The notes beneath the pieces were generated by a model. That model had not been told where the DNA came from. It did no database searches and saw only the letters and a list, made by a program, of their open reading frames with translations. 6,838 nt of DNA from Nitrospinae bacterium RIFCSPLOWO2_12_FULL_45_22 (lineage in GTDB: Bacteria; 2-12-FULL-45-22): NCBI GenBank assembly GCA_001803565.1, contig MHDQ01000124.1, positions 1 to 6,838 of the forward strand, read 5' to 3'. The position numbers were made by a program, and so were the translations under genes. Positions 1-6,838 of the stretch are shown one piece after another (the first letter of the stretch is position 1; every line of letters starts with the position of its first letter).

Positions 1-2762
1 CAGAAGCTACTTCTGGCTATCTCTATAGGAGCTGGGAGGATTTATACCGCAAAGAATGGAGCTGGGATAAGGTAGGCCGTGGCACCCACTATGGCAATTG
101 TTGGTACCAGTTGGGCTGCTGTTTTGATATTTATGTAAAAGACGGTATTGTCTGCCGGGAAGAGCAGGCCGCAGAATATCCCCAAACTAACCCCGAGGTG
201 CCGGATTACAATCCCCGCGGTTGTCAGAAGGGCTCCTGTTATAGTGAGCGTATGTATAGCCCCGTCAGGATAAAATATCCTTTGAAGCGCATTGGGGAGC
301 GGGGTGAAGGGAAGTGGCAAAGGGTCTCGTGGGATCAGGCCCTGGATGAGATTGCTGATGCTATGCTGGATGTGATCCTCAAGGATGGGTCTGATACCAT
401 AATCTGGGACCCCGGTACTCAACTGAGTATTGGCAACCAGGGGATGGGCCTCTTCCGGTTAGGGAATTTGCTGGGAACACCAATCCTGGACACCAATACC
501 GAGATCGGTGATGATCGCCAGGGTGCTGGTGTAACCCTGGGTAAGATCTCCTTTGGAAGCTCAGCGGATGATTGGTTTTATTCGGACTTATTTTTTATCT
601 GGGGTGCCAATCCCTTTTATACCCAGATACCGAACTGCCACTTTTTCTTAGAGGCCCGTTATAATGGCACCAAGATCATCGCCATTACCCCGGATTATAA
701 CCCTTCATCTATCCATGCCGACTTATGGCTCCCTATAAACGTAGGCACCGATGCGGCCTTAGCCCTTGCTCTGGCCCAGGTCATTATTGCTGAAAAGCTC
801 TATCATCAATCCTTCATTAGAGAGCAGACCGATCTACCCCTGCTGGTAAGGGATGATACCGGCAGATTTTTAAGGGAGTCTGACCTGAAAGAAGGTGGCA
901 GAGAGGATACCTTTTACTGCTTTGACCTTAATAGTAAGACCATAAAAGAAGTACCTAAGCTTAGCCTAGTCCTGGATAGGATATTACCGGCCCTGGAGGG
1001 AGAATATGAAGCGGAGACCGCGCTTGCCCCTGCCCAAAAGATAAAGGTCAGGCCAGTATTTGAGGTTTTGAAAGAGAGGCTTAAGCAATATACCCCGGAG
1101 AGGGCTTCCCAGATAATCGGGATAAGACCCGAGATCATAAGAGACTTGGCCTTCCAGATAGCTAAGGCCAAATCAGCTACCTTTATTTCTAGCCTTAATT
1201 TCGGAAAATTTTATCATGGTATCCTAACCGAGAGGGCGCAGGTCTTAGTCCTGGCTTTATGCGGCCATTTCGGCAAGAAAGGGAGCGGATTCAATAGCAA
1301 CCCCTGGCTGTTTCCCGATGCTATGGATAAATTCACAGTCATGCAATCCCCAGGGTTGGAGGGCTTGAAAGATTATGAGAAGCTCGTGCAACCGCTCTTC
1401 GCGAATTTGAGTAAGCAAGGATACACTAAAGAGATGATACTCTATGAAGCAGCCCGCGAATCTTATCGGAAAGGGGAGTGGGTATCAGCGGCCTTTTTCT
1501 GGTATATCCATGGTGGGTTGAAGGAGTTCAGTAAGGGGGCAAAGTGGGACCCTTACCTGAAAAGGGATATAGAGGATTATGCCAAAGAAGCCCTGGATAA
1601 AGGTTGGCAATTCATCACCCCAGCACCGGATAAGGCACCCCGTATCCTCTTTGAGTATGGGGGCAATATCCTGCGTCGGGTCAGGGGCTATACCAAATTG
1701 ATTGATACCCTGCTGCCCAAGCTCAGGCTCCTGGTAACCATTGATTGGCGCATGTCCTCCACTGGCCTTTACTCAGACTTTGTCTTGCCCGCAGCCGGCT
1801 GGTATGAAAAAGCAGATATAAAATATAATGCTCTCTTTGTCCCCTTTGCCCATGTGACCAATAGCATCGTGAGCCCCCTATACGAATCCAAGCCTGAATG
1901 GGAGATATTCTGCCTCCTGGCAAAGAAGGTTCAGGAAAAGGCAAAGGAAAGGGGAATAAGCAGTTTCAAAGATAAGGATGGCCAGGAGAGAAACCTTGAT
2001 AGGCTCTATGAGACCCTGACCTTTAATGGGTATTATAAGGAAGATGACCATGAAAAACTGGCGGCCGATTTTGTCAAACTCTCCAGCAATCTCCAGGGGG
2101 TAGGGTGGAAGCAACTAAAGGATAAAGGGTTTGCTAAATTTACCAGCCTGGGAGACAACCCTGCCTGTGTCGGTAGTGTCTGTGATATCAAGCCGAATGA
2201 GACTATTACTGCCTTAGTAGGGCACACAGAAAAGAAGATGCCCTATCCTACCCTTACCCGGCGGATGCAGTTCTATATTGATCAGGAGCTCTTTATGGAA
2301 TTGGGCGAAGAGATGCCGGTACACAAAGAACCACCAAAGGTCGGTGGTGACTACCCGCTGGTGATAACTGGTGGCCATACCCGCTGGAGTATCCATGCCT
2401 CCTGGCGGGATGATCAGTATATGCTGCGGCTACAGCGCGGGGTACCTGTGATGTATATGAGTGTTAAGGATGCCAAAGAGCGGCAGATAAAAGATGGCGA
2501 GGAAGTAGAGGTCAAGAATGATCTCAATTCCTTCCGCATCCAGGCCAAGGTCTCACCAGCCGTGCGGCCCGGTCAGGTCATTATCTATCATGCCTGGGAG
2601 AATTTCCAATTTAAGGAGGGCAAGATGTTTCAGAACCTTATGCCTACACCGCTAAATCCTGTCGAGCTGGCTGGTGGTTATTTTCACTTGCGGCCCATGT
2701 TTACTTGCTTCCAGCCCGGCCAGAACGACCGCGATACCCGTGTGGAAGTGATAAAGATATAA
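1..2762 (+). CDS. Molybdopterin oxidoreductase alpha subunit, ethylbenzene dehydrogenase-like (5'-partial)
   Basis: Large catalytic subunit of a type II DMSO-reductase-family enzyme, which would hold bis-MGD molybdenum and an FS0 [4Fe-4S] cluster. The frame is open from base 3, giving 919 visible residues (numbered from that codon). The TTG at 111 is internal, because conserved sequence (GYLYRSWEDLYRKEW, then the cluster motif) precedes it. Cluster ligands fit H-x3-C-x5-C-x34-C: His 87-89, Cys 99-101, Cys 117-119, Cys 222-224. The C-x5-C spacing matches EbdA as I recall it; NarG has C-x3-C. Asp170 (510-512), in an EIGDD context, is the likely Mo ligand. A TGGH motif (2367-2378) begins the C-terminal MGD-binding domain. 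EbdA is about 976 residues, so roughly 50-60 are missing, enough for a Tat signal that cannot be seen here. Relatives oxidise ethylbenzene, p-cymene, steroid side chains, alkanes or dimethyl sulfide, or reduce selenate or chlorate. The substrate and direction here are unknown. No beta, gamma or chaperone gene follows. Confidence 0.9.
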   Translation, partial: EATSGYLYRSWEDLYRKEWSWDKVGRGTHYGNCWYQLGCCFDIYVKDGIVCREEQAAEYPQTNPEVPDYNPRGCQKGSCYSERMYSPVRIKYPLKRIGERGEGKWQRVSWDQALDEIADAMLDVILKDGSDTIIWDPGTQLSIGNQGMGLFRLGNLLGTPILDTNTEIGDDRQGAGVTLGKISFGSSADDWFYSDLFFIWGANPFYTQIPNCHFFLEARYNGTKIIAITPDYNPSSIHADLWLPINVGTDAALALALAQVIIAEKLYHQSFIREQTDLPLLVRDDTGRFLRESDLKEGGREDTFYCFDLNSKTIKEVPKLSLVLDRILPALEGEYEAETALAPAQKIKVRPVFEVLKERLKQYTPERASQIIGIRPEIIRDLAFQIAKAKSATFISSLNFGKFYHGILTERAQVLVLALCGHFGKKGSGFNSNPWLFPDAMDKFTVMQSPGLEGLKDYEKLVQPLFANLSKQGYTKEMILYEAARESYRKGEWVSAAFFWYIHGGLKEFSKGAKWDPYLKRDIEDYAKEALDKGWQFITPAPDKAPRILFEYGGNILRRVRGYTKLIDTLLPKLRLLVTIDWRMSSTGLYSDFVLPAAGWYEKADIKYNALFVPFAHVTNSIVSPLYESKPEWEIFCLLAKKVQEKAKERGISSFKDKDGQERNLDRLYETLTFNGYYKEDDHEKLAADFVKLSSNLQGVGWKQLKDKGFAKFTSLGDNPACVGSVCDIKPNETITALVGHTEKKMPYPTLTRRMQFYIDQELFMELGEEMPVHKEPPKVGGDYPLVITGGHTRWSIHASWRDDQYMLRLQRGVPVMYMSVKDAKERQIKDGEEVEVKNDLNSFRIQAKVSPAVRPGQVIIYHAWENFQFKEGKMFQNLMPTPLNPVELAGGYFHLRPMFTCFQPGQNDRDTRVEVIKI

Positions 2763-4866
<2,104 letters not shown>

Positions 4867-4875
<9 letters not shown>

Positions 4876-4893
4876 GGCTATTAATTTATTGGG
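4867..4893. repeat. Inverted repeat CCCAATAA / TTATTGGG overlapping the IVP-gene stop codon
   Basis: CCCAATAA (4867-4874) and TTATTGGG (4886-4893) are perfect 8-bp inverted arms separated by 11 nt. The right arm contains the TAA stop of the IVP gene (minus strand, 4886-4888), so its last codons ACC-CAA-TAA are built from the octamer repeat. In RNA this would be a weak, AT-rich hairpin without a U run. Confidence 0.7.
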
Positions 4894-5275
4894 TAGCTTT
4901 TCTATTTCTGAGGGATGCTATATAGCCATTGAGAACCTTAATACATCTATAGGACAATTCCTTTAATTCTCGAAATTTGTCTTCGTCTATATAATTCTCA
5001 TCATAACTGGTTATTAAATGGTCTATAATCTCAAACAAGGAACCCCTGGCTTGTCGGCAAAATTGGATATTTTCCTGATAGTGGTAACGACCAAACCCCT
5101 CTGCGATATTGGCAGTGGATGATATGGCAGCCCTCTGTATCTGCGGCACTAAGGTATATTTCTCACTTTCAGGAAAGATTTTTGTAACCTTATAGATTTC
5201 TTTTCGGAGTACCCGGCATAATTGCCATAATTCGAGATCTTCAAAGGTATTGATTGGTTTCTCCCTATCCGCCAT
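4886..5275 (-). CDS. Four-helix-bundle protein, 23S rRNA intervening-sequence (IVP/S23, Avd-like) family
   Basis: A small, probably cytoplasmic all-helical protein of 129 residues. It has the hallmark blocks of the IVP family (TIGR02436 / PF05635): FEDLELWQ (11-18), QIQRAAISSTANIAEGFGR (45-63), ENIQFCRQARGSL (68-80) and LNGYIASLRNR (115-125). Relatives were first found encoded in insertions of Leptospira-type 23S rRNA genes. The diversity-generating-retroelement accessory protein Avd shares the fold and can bind nucleic acid. Here the gene is free-standing: no rRNA, reverse transcriptase or variable repeat is in the window. No biochemical role can be assigned. The ATG (5273-5275) lies inside a degenerate octamer of the upstream repeat array, and the stop lies in another octamer-like unit. 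There is no good Shine-Dalgarno; only the repeat-derived TTAGGTCA precedes the ATG. G+C over 4921-5280 is 140/360 (39%), lower than the neighbours, which suggests acquisition. Confidence 0.92.
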   Translation of the reverse strand: MADREKPINTFEDLELWQLCRVLRKEIYKVTKIFPESEKYTLVPQIQRAAISSTANIAEGFGRYHYQENIQFCRQARGSLFEIIDHLITSYDENYIDEDKFRELKELSYRCIKVLNGYIASLRNRKATQ

Positions 5276-5327
5276 TGACCTAATAACCTAATAACCCAAT
5301 AACCCAATAACCTAATAACCTAATAAC
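5272..5327. repeat. Tandem octamer array CYAATAAC, seven in-phase units
   Basis: Read on the plus strand from 5280, six perfect units follow in the order CTAATAAC x2, CCAATAAC x2, CTAATAAC x2. A seventh in-phase unit, CCATTGAC (5272-5279), matches CYAATRAC at 7 of 8 positions and contains the start codon of the IVP gene (CAT on the plus strand, 5273-5275). The array fills almost the whole gap between that gene and the RNase Z-like gene, whose stop codon (5330-5332) lies 2 nt from the last unit. The same octamer family recurs at 4796-4875. Confidence 0.93.
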
Positions 5328-5329
5328 CC

Positions 5330-6304
5330 TCAATAAACATGGTGGAATACAGTGCGGGCCTCAGCTATAAGCTCATCGTATCTACCTTTATAGCGGGGTG
5401 AGAAATGGAATAAGACCAGCTTCTTTACCCGGGCTTCCCGGGCCAGGATAGCGGCCTCTCTAGCTGTGAGATGATAGGAAGACTTGGCCTTGTCTCTATC
5501 CGCCTCCAGAAAAGGCCCTTCACAATAAAATATATCAGAAGCGTTAGCAAAAGAGATAATTTTTTCTTTGGCTGCTTCGGTCAGTAGAGCATCGGTCAGA
5601 TAAACCACCTTAAACCCCCTGGTCCATTCCAACAAATTAGCCTGTAAGTCTGAAGCCGGGTAAACTTTGTCCCCTATTTCCAGGGACTGATCTTTCATAG
5701 AACCCGACAACACAGCCTCTTTAAGCTGCCGTAGCCAGGGGCCAGGCGGCAACTGCAGCTCTTGCAGCCTATCTTTATTTACTCTTATCACCGGCTTCTC
5801 GGTTATCCGGTACGCCAGAGAAGGGGTCTTATGATCCAGGGGTAAAAAATCTACTACCAGGTCATTATCTTCCAGGAAGATGTTTCTATGTTCCCTCCAT
5901 TCCATTTCTTGATCTGGCTCAAACCTGTTTTTGCATTGATACCGGCTGATCCTGAGCCGCTCTCCAATGGCCTCATGGACTACAATGGTCAATCCTATCT
6001 CCTGGGCAATGTTCCAATTATATCCTTTGAGCTTACCCTGGATATTCTGGGCAATGCCTTCCGGGCCATAAATATGGAGAGAGTCTTTCCGCTCCAGGAT
6101 GAGCCGTAAGATATAGTCAAAACCGATAAAATGGTCTATATGGGTATGGGAGATAAAGAGGTCTTTTACCCGCAAAATCTCTCTGGGGGTCAATTCTGTC
6201 AGGAAGCCACAGTCAAAAAGCAAGGCCCTTTTCTTGCCTACTACCTCCACATAGAGAGAGGGGTCACCTTCCTCACCTCCACCTAACTTTATTACCAGGG
6301 CCAT
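5330..6304 (-). CDS. MBL-fold hydrolase, ribonuclease Z (tRNase Z)-like
   Basis: Predicted zinc-dependent endoribonuclease of the ElaC/RNase Z type, which removes 3' trailers from pre-tRNA in the cytoplasm. Its 324 residues fit the usual length of about 300-320. Metal and catalytic residues are present: the SHTHIDH motif (H53, H55, D57, H58), H158 in LDHKTPSLAYRI, D238 in YLTDA, H278 in HLTAREAA, and H300 in LFHFSPRY. The 22-residue spacing from H278 to H300 equals that between H247 and H269 of B. subtilis RNase Z. The segment around 180-200 has PPGP (186-189) followed by LK (194-195), resembling the tRNA-binding flexible arm. The N-terminus (LGGGEEGDPSLYVEVV) lacks the usual LGTGxxxP-type start, so it is a divergent member, and another MBL nuclease role is possible. 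ATG at 6302-6304 is the only start before an in-frame upstream stop, and it lacks a clear Shine-Dalgarno. It is the first complete gene of a possible minus-strand operon. Confidence 0.85.
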   Translation of the reverse strand: MALVIKLGGGEEGDPSLYVEVVGKKRALLFDCGFLTELTPREILRVKDLFISHTHIDHFIGFDYILRLILERKDSLHIYGPEGIAQNIQGKLKGYNWNIAQEIGLTIVVHEAIGERLRISRYQCKNRFEPDQEMEWREHRNIFLEDNDLVVDFLPLDHKTPSLAYRITEKPVIRVNKDRLQELQLPPGPWLRQLKEAVLSGSMKDQSLEIGDKVYPASDLQANLLEWTRGFKVVYLTDALLTEAAKEKIISFANASDIFYCEGPFLEADRDKAKSSYHLTAREAAILAREARVKKLVLFHFSPRYKGRYDELIAEARTVFHHVY

Positions 6305-6337
6305 AATTTTCTTTACCCATTCTCCCGGGGTAACCTT

Positions 6338-6354
6338 TGCCTACCACTAAGGCA
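6338..6354. repeat. Small inverted repeat TGCCT-N7-AGGCA in the leader of the RNase Z-like gene
   Basis: TGCCT (6338-6342) and AGGCA (6350-6354) are 5-bp inverted arms with a 7-nt centre, flanked by roughly matching CTTT and AAAG. It lies about 35-50 nt before the ATG of the RNase Z-like gene. It could be an operator or a leader hairpin, or it could be chance. I saw no convincing -35/-10 pair for this gene. Confidence 0.3.
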
Positions 6355-6364
6355 CAAAAGCAAT

Positions 6365-6428
6365 AGGGATCAGGGCTCGGGGCTCAGGGTATAGAGATCC
6401 AAAAGCTGTTCCCCGACACCTGATCCCT
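6365..6428. repeat. Long imperfect hairpin, dispersed-repeat type
   Basis: AGGGATCAGG (6365-6374) and CCTGATCCCT (6419-6428) are perfect 10-bp inverted arms. After a 2x2 mismatch the stem continues with TCGGGG (6377-6382) and CCCCGA (6411-6416), giving 16 pairs around a 28-nt loop. Within the left part, GGGCTC occurs twice 7 nt apart (6373-6378, 6380-6385). There is no T tract on either strand. It lies upstream of the RNase Z-like gene and looks like a dispersed palindromic repeat. Confidence 0.7.
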
Positions 6429-6452
6429 GCTCTGGGGCCTTGGTGGCCTAAC

Positions 6453-6599
6453 CTGTGAGTATCCGTGGTCATCCGTGGTTAAAATCCTCATTTTGACTAA
6501 ACAGTTGCGATAGTTATTATACCTGGGAAATCCTTAAGAGGAAACAATAGAGAAGAGAAGTAGTTTATTAGAAGAGTTTTAGGGTACGGATTTTCACAG
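6453..6599. repeat. Inverted-repeat-bounded segment (CTGTGAGTATCCGT ... ACGGATTTTCACAG)
   Basis: CTGTGAGTATCCGT (6453-6466) and ACGGATTTTCACAG (6586-6599) are inverted copies matching at 12 of 14 positions, bounding 147 bp. The left end also has a direct repeat, ATCCGTGGTC then ATCCGTGGTT (6461-6480). There is no coding frame inside. It resembles the ATCCGTGG-type dispersed repeats I associate with environmental bacterial genomes. It could be a MITE-like unit or two independent copies of one repeat. Confidence 0.55.
6493..6520 (+). promoter_or_regulatory. Possible sigma70-type promoter without a visible gene
   Basis: TTGACT (6493-6498) and TATTAT (6515-6520) each match their consensus at 5 of 6 positions with a 16-nt spacer, pointing rightward. 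No plus-strand gene follows; the longest nearby frame with an ATG is about a dozen codons. It may drive a small RNA or be coincidental in AT-rich DNA. Confidence 0.25.
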
Positions 6600-6603
6600 A
6601 TGC

Positions 6604-6659
6604 CCACAGAACTGACCAGGGTTGCTCTAGCCCAATAGCGGCAGAGGTAAGCTCTGTGG
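6604..6659. other. Nested hairpin potential in non-coding DNA
   Basis: CCACAGA (6604-6610) pairs with TCTGTGG (6653-6659). Inside it, GGGTT (6619-6623) can pair with AGCCC (6629-6633) across a 5-nt loop. It sits downstream of the possible promoter at 6493-6520. I recognise no RNA family; it lacks the SRP RNA core. Confidence 0.25.
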
Positions 6660-6699
6660 CTACATTTTGTGATGAATAAATCTTTATGCGGTTTTTGAG

Positions 6700-6739
6700 A
6701 AAAAGCCTGTCTGACCTGTCTGCCAAGGCACAGGCAGGC
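6700..6739 (-). terminator. Rho-independent terminator for the gene at the right edge
   Basis: Read on the minus strand, GCCTGCCTG (6739-6731) pairs with CAGACAGGC (6713-6705) with one G·U pair and a 17-nt loop, which can itself form TGCC-TT-GGCA. TTTTT follows immediately (6704-6700). A GGGTC/GACCC mini-hairpin (6740-6752) lies just before it. It starts 37 nt after the stop at 6776, the expected place for terminating that minus-strand gene. The stem sequence looks like a common dispersed palindrome reused as a terminator. Confidence 0.65.
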
Positions 6740-6775
6740 GGGTCCCTGACCCCGGTGAACTGTTACTACCTTTAT

Positions 6776-6838
6776 TTATGATACTGGAGTATTCAAGATA
6801 AATCTCTTTATTATCTCAGCCCCACGGTCAGGTTCATC
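6776..6838 (-). CDS. C-terminal end of an unidentified protein (partial, runs off the right edge)
   Basis: On the minus strand the last 20 codons of a frame enter from the right edge and stop at TAA (6776-6778). They read DEPDRGAEIIKRFILNTPVS, a plausible amphipathic helical C-terminus. Twenty open codons alone prove little. The strong intrinsic terminator starting 37 nt downstream on the same strand supports a real gene end here. The competing minus-strand frame stops after 8 codons (MNLTVGLR). The family is not recognisable from this fragment. Confidence 0.5.
   Translation of the reverse strand, partial: DEPDRGAEIIKRFILNTPVS

Noticed and set aside
111-113. TTG at 111 as the start of the oxidoreductase
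   Set aside because: The same frame is open to the window edge, and the upstream residues include the His and first Cys of the Fe-S cluster motif, so the start is off-window.
42-422. Minus-strand and other overlapping open frames inside the oxidoreductase and ligA genes
   Set aside because: They lie opposite or out of frame with well-conserved coding sequence and show no recognisable domains.
1-2762. Classical NarG nitrate reductase
   Set aside because: The cluster motif has C-x5-C rather than C-x3-C as in NarG, the length is short (about 975 versus about 1240 residues), and the sequence blocks resemble EbdA.
4886-5275. Diversity-generating retroelement (Avd-like accessory gene)
   Set aside because: No reverse transcriptase, template repeat or variable repeat is present; an IVP-family gene alone is not evidence for one.
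5330-6304. True metallo-beta-lactamase (antibiotic resistance)
   Set aside because: The second histidine motif, HLTA, HFSPRY and PPGP arm are those of RNase Z; no signal peptide is visible.
6600-6640. Short peptide MPTELTRVALAQ from ATG in the gene-free stretch
   Set aside because: Twelve codons, no ribosome binding site and no neighbour context.

Overview
The window is bacterial DNA, most likely from an anaerobe. The bacterial assignment rests on an NAD+-dependent DNA ligase (ligA) and on a GGAGG-type ribosome binding site. The anaerobic assignment rests on a molybdopterin oxidoreductase alpha subunit of the ethylbenzene-dehydrogenase-like (type II DMSO reductase) group. Short dispersed repeats crowd the intergenic DNA, a style I associate with environmental and candidate-phylum genomes. 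The species cannot be named from this sequence.

Layout. Positions 1-2762 (+) hold the oxidoreductase. Its N-terminus lies off the left edge, and the reading frame is open from base 3. Its stop codon directly abuts the stop codon of ligA (2763-4775, -), so the two genes converge with no bases between them. Continuing leftward in transcription order on the minus strand are an MBL-fold ribonuclease Z-like gene (5330-6304), a small four-helix-bundle protein of the 23S-rRNA-intervening-sequence (IVP/Avd-like) family (4886-5275), and ligA. They are separated by 54 and 110 bases. Both gaps consist largely of an 8-bp repeat, consensus CYAATRAC / GTYATTRG. Positions 6305-6838 hold no complete gene. 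They carry several dispersed-type inverted repeats, a possible orphan promoter, a convincing minus-strand terminator, and the probable last 20 codons of another minus-strand gene at the right edge.

How the genes relate. DNA ligase and the RNase Z-like protein are housekeeping-type genes for DNA joining and probably tRNA 3'-end processing. The oxidoreductase is a metabolic enzyme whose electron-transfer partners are not in the window. The clearest unexplained structure is the small IVP-family gene. Its start codon lies inside the last unit of one octamer array, its stop codon lies inside another octamer-like unit, and beyond the stop is a second octamer array that flips strand in its middle. 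The gene is also AT-richer than its neighbours. This looks like a repeat-delimited, possibly mobile cassette inserted between two housekeeping genes.
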